A stretch of DNA of 35,100 bases from positions 1-35,100 of the forward strand of contig JAHDCS010000025.1 of assembly GCA_020629755.1 (NCBI GenBank), written 5' to 3'. Below the pieces are notes generated by a model, which was not told the DNA's origin, searched no databases, and saw only the letters and a list, made by a program, of their open reading frames with translations. Below, in pieces: positions 16,900 to 24,784 of the stretch (within the stretch, counting starts at the first letter, position 1; each line of letters begins with the position of its first letter). Position numbers and translations under genes: made by a program. This stretch comes from Flavobacteriales bacterium. GTDB taxonomy: Bacteria > Bacteroidota > Bacteroidia > Flavobacteriales_G > JALEGO01.

Positions 16900-17874
16900 A
16901 TGGCAAGAATCTTAACAGGCATACAAAGTACTGGGGTACCACATTTAGGAAATGTGTTGGGTGCTATTTTGCCCGCTATTGAGCTATCCAAAGATGATAA
17001 AAACGAATCGCTTTTATTTATTGCCAATCTACATACCTACACAGCATTAAAAGACCCCAAGCTTATTACTCAGAACACTTATGCTACTGCGGCAGCGTGG
17101 TTGGCTCTTGGTTTAGATACCTCTAAAACTATTTTTTATAGACAAAGTGATGTTCCGCAGGTAACGGAATTGATGTGGTATTTAAATTGTTTTACCCCCT
17201 ACCCTATGTTGGCCAACGCACACTCTTTCAAAGACAAGGCAGACCGGTTATCTAATGTCAATGCGGGTCTGTTTACCTATCCGGTTTTGATGGCCGCAGA
17301 TATTTTATTATATGACGCGCAGATTGTGCCTGTAGGTAAAGATCAGAAACAGCATATTGAAATGACACGTGATATGGCCTCTAGCGTTAACCAAGCATGG
17401 GGAGAAACACTAGTAGTGCCTGAGCCCATGATTGATGAAAAAGTGATGAGTGTGCCCGGTGTGGATGGTCAAAAAATGAGTAAGTCTTACGGTAATACCA
17501 TTGTTATTTTTCAAGAAGAAAAGGCCTTGAAAAAACAAATCATGAAAATTAAAACCGACTCTAAAGGCTTAGAAGAACCTAAAGACCCTGATTCTTGTCT
17601 GGTGTTTAAATTGTATGATTTGCTTGCAAAGCCAAGTCAAATAAGTGAAATGCGCCAGAATTATTTGTCAGGTGGTTATGGATATGGGCATGCCAAAACA
17701 GCGCTTTTAAATTGTATTTTAGAGCGTTTTAAAAATGAGCGTGAGCGGTATTTTGACCTTATGTCTAATAAACAAGAGATAGAAGAAGAATTAGAGAGAG
17801 GTGCTGAAAAAGCAAAGTTAATTGCCAATAACGTACTTAAAAGAGTAAGAGAAAAGGCTGGGCTTAAAGTGTAA
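16900..17874 (+). CDS. trpS: tryptophanyl-tRNA synthetase
   Basis: This class I synthetase attaches tryptophan to tRNA-Trp. The 324-residue protein has the HIGH-type motif PHLGN at 14-18 in GIQSTGVPHLGN, VPVGKDQKQHIEMTRD in the middle, and KMSKSYGN starting at 192. Length and motifs match bacterial TrpS fully. A strong promoter ends four bases before the ATG, so the mRNA is probably leaderless. Its last 11 bases overlap the end of the convergent ThiF-like gene. Confidence 0.97.
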   Translation: MARILTGIQSTGVPHLGNVLGAILPAIELSKDDKNESLLFIANLHTYTALKDPKLITQNTYATAAAWLALGLDTSKTIFYRQSDVPQVTELMWYLNCFTPYPMLANAHSFKDKADRLSNVNAGLFTYPVLMAADILLYDAQIVPVGKDQKQHIEMTRDMASSVNQAWGETLVVPEPMIDEKVMSVPGVDGQKMSKSYGNTIVIFQEEKALKKQIMKIKTDSKGLEEPKDPDSCLVFKLYDLLAKPSQISEMRQNYLSGGYGYGHAKTALLNCILERFKNERERYFDLMSNKQEIEEELERGAEKAKLIANNVLKRVREKAGLKV

Positions 17875-18925
17875 ATCTCGACTTTTCGATGGCCGACAAA
17901 CCACCAAATATACTATACGCCTTATAGCCTTTCTTATTTAAAAGTAAAGCTGCCTTTAAACTTCTTTGCCCAGAGGCGCAGTGCAAATAAATTGTTTTGT
18001 CTTTAGGGAGGATGTGAAAATGTGCGTCTAAGTCTTCTAGCGGAATATTAACAAATCCCAAGTTTTTTTCAGCGTATTCTTTTTTAGAACGCACATCTAT
18101 AATATGTGATTTGATTTTTGAAATGTTTTGTAATTCTGTAGCTAAAATTTCTATTTTTTGTGTTTGGAGGGATGAGGTTTTTGTGTTTTGACTAGGCAAA
18201 ATGTTTAATGTAGTAAAGGTGTTTTCAAGCGCGTTGAAAATCAAAAGTTTATTGTAGAGTGGCGTGCCTGACTGAGTGATTATTTTAATAGCCTCTAAAG
18301 CCATCATAGATCCGATGGTGCCTGCCAATGCGCCAATTACCCCTCCGGTAGAACAGTCTGGGGTGTCTTGTAAAGAAGGGCGCTCAGGGAATACATCTAA
18401 TAAATTACACGAGCGGATGTTGTTCTCTAAAGAAAGGTTAAACACAGCGAGCTGTCCTTCAAATTTATAAATTGAGCCATACACCAAAGGTTTATGTAAT
18501 TTAACGCAATACTGGTTTACTAAATAACGGGTGGTAAAATTATCGGACCCATCTATTATCAGATCAAAGGATTTAAAAGTCTCTTCTATATTGTCTTGAG
18601 TAATGAAACTATCAAAAGTTTGAATACAGACCTGTGGATTTAACTTTTCAAGCTTTTGTTTAATGATCGTGGTTTTAGATTGCCCAACCTCATCTGTAGA
18701 GTACATCACTTGACGTTGAAGATTAGAAAGATCAATAGTGTCATTATCAGCTATACCAATGTAGCCCACCCCAGCAGCGGTTAAATACTGTAGAACAGGT
18801 GTGCCTAATCCGCCTGCGCCAATCACTAAAACCTTAGCGTTTTTTAAACGCAACTGCCCTTTTTCTCCTATTTGTTCTAAGAGAATATTTTTTTGGTAGC
18901 GGGTTGTGTCATTTGGGCTGAGCAT
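17864..18925 (-). CDS. ThiF/MoeB/HesA family adenylyltransferase with C-terminal rhodanese domain
   Basis: The 353-residue protein adenylates the C-terminal glycine of a small sulfur-carrier protein (ThiS or MoaD type) and probably hands sulfur on through its rhodanese part. The N-terminal fold has VIGAGGLGTPVLQYL at 34-48, DTIDLSNLQRQ around 62-72, and DGSDNFTTRYLVN. DCSTGGVIGAL at 190-200 holds the conserved C191. The rhodanese domain spans about 270-353 with active-site C316 in HCASGQRS. The usual zinc-binding CxxC pairs of E. coli MoeB are not visible. Whether it serves thiamin or molybdopterin synthesis cannot be told, since no partner gene is nearby. The family 9 glycosyltransferase gene lies upstream on the same strand. 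Confidence 0.9.
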   Translation of the reverse strand: MLSPNDTTRYQKNILLEQIGEKGQLRLKNAKVLVIGAGGLGTPVLQYLTAAGVGYIGIADNDTIDLSNLQRQVMYSTDEVGQSKTTIIKQKLEKLNPQVCIQTFDSFITQDNIEETFKSFDLIIDGSDNFTTRYLVNQYCVKLHKPLVYGSIYKFEGQLAVFNLSLENNIRSCNLLDVFPERPSLQDTPDCSTGGVIGALAGTIGSMMALEAIKIITQSGTPLYNKLLIFNALENTFTTLNILPSQNTKTSSLQTQKIEILATELQNISKIKSHIIDVRSKKEYAEKNLGFVNIPLEDLDAHFHILPKDKTIYLHCASGQRSLKAALLLNKKGYKAYSIFGGLSAIEKSRFTL

Positions 18926-18953
18926 GTATATTATTCAAAAGTAATGATTCTAT

Positions 18954-19910
18954 TCACAGAATAACCTCCCCACACTTAAAATGCCCTTTGGGGCAGGCTT
19001 TTTTCCCGTGAATACCACATGGTCTGCACTCTAAATGTTCTTTTGTTTGTATCACCTCACTTTGTTCTGACAATGGGCCAAATCCAAAAGAAGGTATGGT
19101 AGAACAAAAAATAGCTTTTACTGGGGCGTTCATAGCAGACGCTATATGCAAAGGGGCAGAGTCGTTCACATAATTCATCTTTGCCTTTTTCATAAGAGAG
19201 GCCGATTCTAAAAAACTAAGTTTTCCGGCTAAAACCTCAACATTCGGATGCGTTACGCTTTTTAGAATCTCTTCACATAACACCTTATCTGACATCCCCC
19301 CTAACACATAAACAATTGCCTTTTTATCTAACCTATTAATCAGATTAATCCAGCCCTTTTTAGGATATTGCTTAGTAAACCAAACAGACGCTGGCGCTAT
19401 GCAATAATAGGGTTTAGATGCTTTAGAGAAAGACCATTCTAAGTCTTTTTTGGAGGGATAAAGTTTAGGTTTTAATACTGCTTGTTTGCAAATGCCTTTT
19501 AAAAGCTTATGATTTCTTTCAATTTCGTGTGTGCCTTCAAACACGCTATGAGACACAGAGATGTGGTAAAAAAACGACAAGGGATTTTGCGAATATCCTC
19601 TCTTGTGTTTCGCCGCTGACAAGGCGGAAATAAGGCCTGTTGTAAAAAAGCGCTGAGCATTAATAAGGTAATCATACCTTTCTTTTCTAATGTGTTTAAT
19701 TATCTTAAAAGTGTTTAAAAACTTCTTTTTCTTTTTATTTAATACTAAAACATTATTGATGTGTGGATTATGGTTAAGTAAGCTTTCATTTCCTTTTCTT
19801 ACCAATACATCTATAGACGCATTAGGGTGTTCTTGTGCTATATTTTCAACCATAGAGGTGGCTAAAATAACATCCCCTATAAAAGCAGTTTGTATGAGTA
19901 AAATTTTCAA
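18954..19910 (-). CDS. glycosyltransferase family 9 (heptosyltransferase-like)
   Basis: This 318-residue cytoplasmic enzyme of the ADP-heptose:LPS heptosyltransferase family probably adds a sugar to the lipopolysaccharide core. The start LLIQTAFIGDVILAT is the family hallmark. The C-terminal Rossmann half shows YVLGGMSD, the conserved NDSAPLHIASAMNAPVKAIF donor-site block, and an ending with CRPCGIHGKKACPKGHFKC, typical of Bacteroidota members. The start codon is TTG at 19910; no ATG precedes the first conserved strand. The sugar and acceptor cannot be predicted from the sequence. A dispersed-motif copy lies at 19294-19301 and a variant at 19452-19459. Confidence 0.9.
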   Translation of the reverse strand: MKILLIQTAFIGDVILATSMVENIAQEHPNASIDVLVRKGNESLLNHNPHINNVLVLNKKKKKFLNTFKIIKHIRKERYDYLINAQRFFTTGLISALSAAKHKRGYSQNPLSFFYHISVSHSVFEGTHEIERNHKLLKGICKQAVLKPKLYPSKKDLEWSFSKASKPYYCIAPASVWFTKQYPKKGWINLINRLDKKAIVYVLGGMSDKVLCEEILKSVTHPNVEVLAGKLSFLESASLMKKAKMNYVNDSAPLHIASAMNAPVKAIFCSTIPSFGFGPLSEQSEVIQTKEHLECRPCGIHGKKACPKGHFKCGEVIL

Positions 19911-19954
19911 AACCTGGTTTGTACTAAAATAATGTTTTTAGCTCTACTTTGATT

Positions 19955-19962
19955 TATCTTTG
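19955..19962 (+). promoter_or_regulatory. probable -7 box (TATCTTTG) for the di-heme peroxidase
   Basis: TATCTTTG is an exact TAnnTTTG match and ends nine bases before the ATG at 19972, implying an untranslated leader of only a few bases. It also overlaps the TTG at 19960, which argues against that codon as a start. The -33 element is unclear. Confidence 0.55.
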
Positions 19963-19971
19963 TATGTAATT

Positions 19972-21039
19972 ATGTCCAGTTTAAAAACACTCTCTTTTCT
20001 TTTTATTATAAGCATTCTGACTTCTTGTGAAAAAGACCCCGATCCGAATTTGGCTTCTTTTGAGTATGATCCACAGCCCTATCAAATCAATTATCCGCCC
20101 CATTTTCCGCCCCCCTTACAAAACCCAGATAATCCTTTAACGGTTGATGGTGTTGCGCTAGGCAGAAAACTCTTTTATGATCCTATTTTATCAGGCGATA
20201 GTTCGCAAAGTTGTGCCTCTTGCCATAAACAAGCCTTTGCTTTTTCGGATGGATTAGCCACCAGCCCAGGGATTGATGGAGTAAACGGCAACAGAAACAG
20301 TATGGCTTTGATTAATCTAGCCTGGACGCAAGAACTCACCTGGGATGGTCGGGCGCAAAGCCTTGAAGAGCAAGGCCTAGAACCAGTGCCTAACCCCATA
20401 GAAATGCACCTGCCTTGGGCAGATGCTGAGCAAAGACTCAAAAACCACCCCACCTACCCTTTTGAATTTTACGCTGCTTTTGGCGATACCGTAATAGATT
20501 CTAATAGGGCCGCTATGGCGCTCTCTCAATTTGTAAGAACCCTTATCTCTGCTGATGCTAAAATTGATAAGGTGTTTGCCCAAAATGTAATTGACCTTAC
20601 TCAATTAAGCCCATTAGAACTTCAAGGCTTTGATTTATATACGACTGAACAAGCCGATTGTTTTCATTGCCATGACATCCCTTTAACAACTAATGATAAT
20701 TTTCACAACAATGGGCTTGATGCTAGTTTTACTGATTTTGGACGCAGTTTGGTAACAAATAACAGTTTAGACGATGGTAAATTCAGAGCCCCTACGCTTA
20801 GAAACATAGCGCTTACTGCTCCTTACATGCACGATGGTCGTTTTAATAGCCTTGATGAGGTTTTAGACCATTATAATTTTGGATTAGTGCATTCACCAAC
20901 TATAGATCCGCTAATGAAAAAGGCTGATCAAGGAGGGCTTTTATTAGACAATCAGCAAATTGCAGCTTTAAAAGCCTTTTTGCTTACGTTTACCGATTCT
21001 AGTTTTATTACAAATCCAGATTTCTCGAATCCGTTTTAA
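19972..21039 (+). CDS. di-heme cytochrome c peroxidase (MauG/CcpA family) lipoprotein
   Basis: The product is 355 residues from the ATG at 19972. It has a lipoprotein signal with C19 in LTSCEKD. Two c-type heme sites are present: CASCH at 81-85 and CFHCH at 230-234. LTAPYMHDGRF around 282-291 has the Met expected as the distal ligand of the high-potential heme. These features are complete for a periplasmic cytochrome c peroxidase that reduces hydrogen peroxide to water. MauG-like protein oxidation is a family alternative. A proline-rich stretch (YPPHFPPPL) near 41-49 is usual in these proteins. With the glutathione peroxidase downstream and bcp elsewhere in the window it adds to peroxide defence. 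Confidence 0.95.
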   Translation: MSSLKTLSFLFIISILTSCEKDPDPNLASFEYDPQPYQINYPPHFPPPLQNPDNPLTVDGVALGRKLFYDPILSGDSSQSCASCHKQAFAFSDGLATSPGIDGVNGNRNSMALINLAWTQELTWDGRAQSLEEQGLEPVPNPIEMHLPWADAEQRLKNHPTYPFEFYAAFGDTVIDSNRAAMALSQFVRTLISADAKIDKVFAQNVIDLTQLSPLELQGFDLYTTEQADCFHCHDIPLTTNDNFHNNGLDASFTDFGRSLVTNNSLDDGKFRAPTLRNIALTAPYMHDGRFNSLDEVLDHYNFGLVHSPTIDPLMKKADQGGLLLDNQQIAALKAFLLTFTDSSFITNPDFSNPF

Positions 21040-21059
21040 GAAACTGTTTGGTTTTATTC

Positions 21060-21087
21060 TTTGTAAATTTGTCAAAATCTATTTTTG
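21060..21087 (+). promoter_or_regulatory. promoter of the MFS-rlmB-gpx unit (TTTG, 16 bases, TATTTTTG)
   Basis: TTTG at 21060-21063 and TATTTTTG at 21080-21087 are exact consensus elements 16 bases apart. The -7 box covers the TTG at 21085-21087, which is the only ordinary start codon for the MFS gene, so transcription would begin after that TTG. Confidence 0.65.
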
Positions 21088-22308
21088 AACATCTCGCGTA
21101 AAGAAATCGTATTAATTGTTGTAGCAGCTCTAGGGTATTTTGTAGATATCTATGATTTAATCCTGTTTTCTGTGGTTCGCAAAGCCTCTTTGGCCGATCT
21201 GGGTTTAAACAAAGACCAAATTTTAACTATTGGCGAACAACTCATAAGTGTGCAAATGTTTGGAATGCTTTTAGGGGGGATTCTCTGGGGGATATTAGGC
21301 GATAAACGCGGAAGATTATCTGTTTTATTTGGGTCTATTATTATGTATTCGGTAGCTAATATTGCCAATGGGATGATTCAATCGGTTGAGGGTTATTACC
21401 TCTGGCGGTTTGTTGCTGGCATTGGCTTGGCTGGAGAACTCGGGGCTGGTATTACACTTGTAAGTGAAACAATGAGTAAAGAAAATAGAGGGTATGGCAC
21501 TATGGCTGTCACAACCTTTGGTGTATTAGGTGGTGTAGTGGGTGGATTTATCGCCAAACAATTTGAATGGCGCATGGCTTATTATGTGGGTGGAGCCATG
21601 GGTTTAGCTTTGCTTTTGTTAAGACTCGGGGTATTTGAATCGTCTATGTTTAAAAAAATGAAACAGTCTAAGACTCAAAAAGGCAATTTCTTTTCATTGT
21701 TTAAAAAGAAGCGGTTTTTTAAATATTTAAACTGCATTTTGATTGGAGTGCCCATTTGGTATTTTGCTGGTATTTTGATTACCTTTTCGCCTGAATTTGC
21801 AGAAAGTATGGGTTTAATGGGTATTAGTGCAGGCTCGGCTGTAGTATTGTATTATGCGGGATTAACCTTAGGAGATTTCTCTTCAGGGCTTATTAGTCAA
21901 TTATTGCGTTCAAGAAAAAAGGTGGTTTACCTGTTTTTAATATTGTCTTTTATCGGGATGCTTATGTATATGTATTTGCCTATATCGGATACGCGCATCT
22001 TTTATGCTATATGTTTTTTCTTAGGTTTTTCTTCAGGCTATTGGGCTATATTTGTAACGATGGCTTCAGAGCAATTCGGCACCAATATTCGCTCTACGGT
22101 AACCACCACTGTCCCTAATTTTGTGCGGGGAAGTTTGCCTGTTTTAATCATTGTGTATAATGTATTTAAAGGATGGTTCCATGCTAGTGCTGCGCTTAAA
22201 AATAGCGCTCTTTTATTGGGGATTCTTGTGCTAAGTATTGCGTTTTTTGCCTTAAAAGGTCTTGAAGAAACTTTTGGTAAAGACTTAGATTATAACGACC
22301 CTATATAA
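21085..22308 (+). CDS. MFS transporter (start codon uncertain)
   Basis: The product is about 407 residues with 12 hydrophobic helices and the major facilitator signature: the loop after helix 2 reads WGILGDKRGRLSVLFGS, and helix 4 has RFVAGIGLAGELGAGI. The last helices hold GYWAIFVTMASEQFGTN. The NxGDxxxG-like helix 1 (LGYFVDIYDLILF) resembles the metabolite:H+ symporter branch, which carries organic or sugar acids; the substrate is unknown. There is no ATG near the start. TTG at 21085 lies inside a promoter box, so ATC at 21091 is an alternative. The gene heads a tight unit: its stop shares one base with the CoA-binding gene start. Confidence 0.88.
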   Translation: MNISRKEIVLIVVAALGYFVDIYDLILFSVVRKASLADLGLNKDQILTIGEQLISVQMFGMLLGGILWGILGDKRGRLSVLFGSIIMYSVANIANGMIQSVEGYYLWRFVAGIGLAGELGAGITLVSETMSKENRGYGTMAVTTFGVLGGVVGGFIAKQFEWRMAYYVGGAMGLALLLLRLGVFESSMFKKMKQSKTQKGNFFSLFKKKRFFKYLNCILIGVPIWYFAGILITFSPEFAESMGLMGISAGSAVVLYYAGLTLGDFSSGLISQLLRSRKKVVYLFLILSFIGMLMYMYLPISDTRIFYAICFFLGFSSGYWAIFVTMASEQFGTNIRSTVTTTVPNFVRGSLPVLIIVYNVFKGWFHASAALKNSALLLGILVLSIAFFALKGLEETFGKDLDYNDPI

Positions 22309-22670
22309 TGCGAAAAACAACCCTGATTATTGGTGCTTCTACAAACCCTGAGCGGTACAGTTATAAAGCCGCTCAAAAATTATTAGAAAAAGGCCATGGC
22401 ATATTTTTAGTAGGCAAAAAAGAAGAAATGCTTTTTAAAGAAAAAATCAGAACCACTATACCATTAAATAAGAAAATAAACACGGTTACCCTTTATATAA
22501 ATCCATCCATCCAAAAAAACTATTACCAAGATATTATTGCTTTAAAGCCAAAGCGTGTTATCTTTAATCCGGGCACTGAAAATACAGAATTTTCATCCCT
22601 CCTAAAAAAAGAAAACATAGACGTTATAGACGCGTGTACACTTGTAATGCTCTCAAATGGACTATACTAA
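22308..22670 (+). CDS. CoA-binding domain protein (YccU-like)
   Basis: This small cytoplasmic protein of 120 residues has a Rossmann fold. The start TLIIGASTNPERYSYKAAQKL is the nucleotide/CoA-binding loop of the CoA_binding_2 family, and PKRVIFNPGTEN with CTLVMLSNG near the end completes the family pattern. The biochemical role of single-domain members is not settled; they may bind CoA or a related cofactor. It starts on the last base of the MFS stop (TAATG) and overlaps rlmB by 14 bases, so it is surely cotranscribed. A dispersed-motif variant (ATCCCTCC) lies at 22595-22602 and a looser one (ATCCATCC with A-tract) near 22504. Confidence 0.88.
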   Translation: MRKTTLIIGASTNPERYSYKAAQKLLEKGHGIFLVGKKEEMLFKEKIRTTIPLNKKINTVTLYINPSIQKNYYQDIIALKPKRVIFNPGTENTEFSSLLKKENIDVIDACTLVMLSNGLY

Positions 22671-23397
22671 AAAATCATCGGTTTTAATAGGCATCCACCC
22701 TTTAAAAGAAGCTCTAGAAAGCCAAAAACAAATCGATAAGGTATTCTTAAAAAAAGGGATGCGCACCGAGCTAATCTCTGAGCTTAAAGCCGAATTACGA
22801 AAAAGAGACATTTACTATGTAGAGGTGCCCGAAGAAAAACTTAGAAAATATACCCACAAACCTCATCAAGGAGTGATTGCATTTGTGGCACCTGTAACGT
22901 TCTATAATTTAGGACATACAATTGCAGATGTTTACGAAAATGGGCGATCTCCGTTTTTTTTAATTTTGGACAGAGTGAGTGATGTCAGAAATTTTGGCGC
23001 CATATTGCGTTCTGCTGAATTCTTTGGGGTAGACGCCGTAATTATACCATTTAAAGGCGCTTCTGCGGTTAACTACGATTCTATTAAAACTTCAGCCGGA
23101 GCGGTTTTTAATGTACGTATTTGCAAAGAAGGTGATTTAAAAAACACAGTTAATTTTTTAAAACAAAACGGCATAACTGTAGCCTCTATTACTGAAAAGG
23201 CCAGTAAATCAATTACGGGGCCTAGTCTGAAAAAACCCTTAGCTTTGATTCTAGGAAACGAAGAAACAGGCATCGATAAAGACCTTATTAAACTCTCAGA
23301 TATATCACTAAAAATTAATGGTTATGGTAAAACCGGTTCTCTTAATGTTAGCGTCGCTGCTGGTATTGCCCTGCAACAATTCGCAGACAATGAATAA
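22657..23397 (+). CDS. rlmB: 23S rRNA (guanosine-2'-O)-methyltransferase RlmB, SpoU/TrmH family
   Basis: This SAM-dependent 2'-O-ribose methyltransferase of the SPOUT fold probably acts on G2251 in the peptidyl-transferase loop of 23S rRNA. Residues 1-80 are the substrate-binding domain, with [10 protein letters not shown] and [12 protein letters not shown]. The catalytic part has motif 1 [20 protein letters not shown] (105-124), motif 2 [13 protein letters not shown] (195-207) and motif 3 [15 protein letters not shown] (227-241), which form the knot. Length of 246 residues is normal. It lies between the CoA-binding gene and the glutathione peroxidase gene, with short overlaps on both sides. 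RlmB rather than a tRNA methylase is preferred because of the N-terminal domain. Confidence 0.92.
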   Translation: MDYTKKSSVLIGIHPLKEALESQKQIDKVFLKKGMRTELISELKAELRKRDIYYVEVPEEKLRKYTHKPHQGVIAFVAPVTFYNLGHTIADVYENGRSPFFLILDRVSDVRNFGAILRSAEFFGVDAVIIPFKGASAVNYDSIKTSAGAVFNVRICKEGDLKNTVNFLKQNGITVASITEKASKSITGPSLKKPLALILGNEETGIDKDLIKLSDISLKINGYGKTGSLNVSVAAGIALQQFADNE

Positions 23398-23884
23398 TAC
23401 ACGTTTTTATGACTATTCAGCCAAAGACATCTCTGGCAATGAAATCAAAATGAGCCAATACAAAGGTAAAGTAGTGTTGGTGGTGAACACGGCCTCAAAA
23501 TGCGGATTAACCCCTCAATTAGAAGGTCTTGAAGCGCTATATAAAAAATACAAAGACAAGGGCTTTGAAATTATAGGCTTTCCGTGTAATCAATTTTTAA
23601 AACAAGAGCCCTTAGAAGGTAAAGCGATTGAAGAATTTTGCCTAGTCAATTATGGGGTAAGTTTTAAAATTTTTGATAAAATAAAGGTCAATGGAAAAGA
23701 CACCCACCCTTTATATAAATTTCTAAAAGACGCTTTACCTGGTACTCTAGGTAATGCTATTAAATGGAACTTTACAAAGTTTTTAATTGGAGCTGACGGC
23801 ACACCTATTAAACGTTTTTCTCCACAAGATAAACCCCAGAGTATTGAGGTGTTTTTTGAGAGTGAAAAATCAAGCGTGTTTTAA
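23390..23884 (+). CDS. glutathione peroxidase family protein
   Basis: This thiol peroxidase of 164 residues starts at the ATG at 23390, overlapping the rlmB end by 8 bases. Peroxidatic C38 lies in [11 protein letters not shown], followed by GFPCNQF (Q68) and [10 protein letters not shown] (W127, N128), so the whole C-Q-W-N set is present. It uses cysteine rather than selenocysteine. Bacterial members usually take electrons from thioredoxin, so the family name may mislead. There is no signal peptide in this reading. A longer in-frame reading from 23318 would give a hydrophobic leader with LPCNNS, but it lies wholly inside rlmB and is rejected. Confidence 0.93.
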   Translation: MNNTRFYDYSAKDISGNEIKMSQYKGKVVLVVNTASKCGLTPQLEGLEALYKKYKDKGFEIIGFPCNQFLKQEPLEGKAIEEFCLVNYGVSFKIFDKIKVNGKDTHPLYKFLKDALPGTLGNAIKWNFTKFLIGADGTPIKRFSPQDKPQSIEVFFESEKSSVF

Positions 23885-23953
23885 GATTTATTATTGTTAT
23901 ATATGTGAATGGTTAAAACATTAAACAAAATGCCCTAAAAAAATTCTGGTAAT

Positions 23954-24628
23954 ATGATTCAAAATGCCCCAATCTGGATGTCTCTTCTTTTTCTTGTAGC
24001 GTTTTTTATAACGCTTCTGTTGTTTTATTTGTCAAATAATAAAGCCTTAAAGCTCACGCTTTGCATTTTCTTTTGGTCTGTTTTACACTCTGTTTTAGCC
24101 TTGATGGGATTTTATGAAATAACAGATGGTTTTCCGCCTAGATATGCTTTGGTTTTAGGGCCAGGTACTTTGTTTATTATTTATGGTTTAATGCCCAAAA
24201 ATCATGCGTGGTTACGCCAAAACAGAAATCAAAAATTAAGCACTCTTTTACACATTGTACGTATTCCGGTTGAATTTGTTTTATTTGGATTATTTACTAT
24301 TAAAATGGTGCCTGAGCTCATGACTTTTGAAGGAAGAAATTACGATATACTTATGGGGATTACCGCTCCCCTAATGCTTTTAGCTTATTCAATGGGATGG
24401 TTAAATAAAAAGGGGTTACTTGTATGGAATTGGATTGGCCTTGGGTTTATCCTGTTCATCTTAATAAATGGTATTCTGTCGGCTGAACTTCCGTTTCAAA
24501 TGTTTGGCTTTGAGCAACCTAATAGAGGCATCAATTATTTTCCGTTTATATTATTGCCTGCAACTATCGTGCCTGTTGTGGTTTGGACACATATATCGGA
24601 TATTATTGTGTTAATTAAAAAGAAATAG
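23954..24628 (+). CDS. polytopic membrane protein of unknown function
   Basis: The 224-residue product is very hydrophobic, with about six to seven membrane helices: near 10-28, 34-52, 62-77, 96-115, 130-145, 152-170 and 194-212. The last residues are basic (IKKK). Conserved-looking features are a WSVLHSVLALMGFYE helix and GPGTLFIIYGLMPKNH. I do not recognise a named family. Its transporter or enzyme status is open. It follows the glutathione peroxidase gene after 69 bases and may or may not be in the same unit. Confidence 0.8.
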   Translation: MIQNAPIWMSLLFLVAFFITLLLFYLSNNKALKLTLCIFFWSVLHSVLALMGFYEITDGFPPRYALVLGPGTLFIIYGLMPKNHAWLRQNRNQKLSTLLHIVRIPVEFVLFGLFTIKMVPELMTFEGRNYDILMGITAPLMLLAYSMGWLNKKGLLVWNWIGLGFILFILINGILSAELPFQMFGFEQPNRGINYFPFILLPATIVPVVVWTHISDIIVLIKKK

Positions 24629-24784
24629 AGGGGCTTTTCTGTCTTAGACTATTTAGAATTATGATTAAAGACATATCTATACGATAATTTAAACCCAGAA
24701 GAACATGGTTTTAAAACATTGGACATATGTCATTTTTTAGCTCAAAAAAGAAAAAATTATGGCAATTTGCGTTAGATTGGTTAG

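Noticed and set aside
23318-23389. Longer glutathione peroxidase with a hydrophobic leader and an apparent lipobox-like LPCNNS.
   Set aside because: The extension lies entirely within rlmB in another frame, and conserved family sequence begins near the ATG at 23390.
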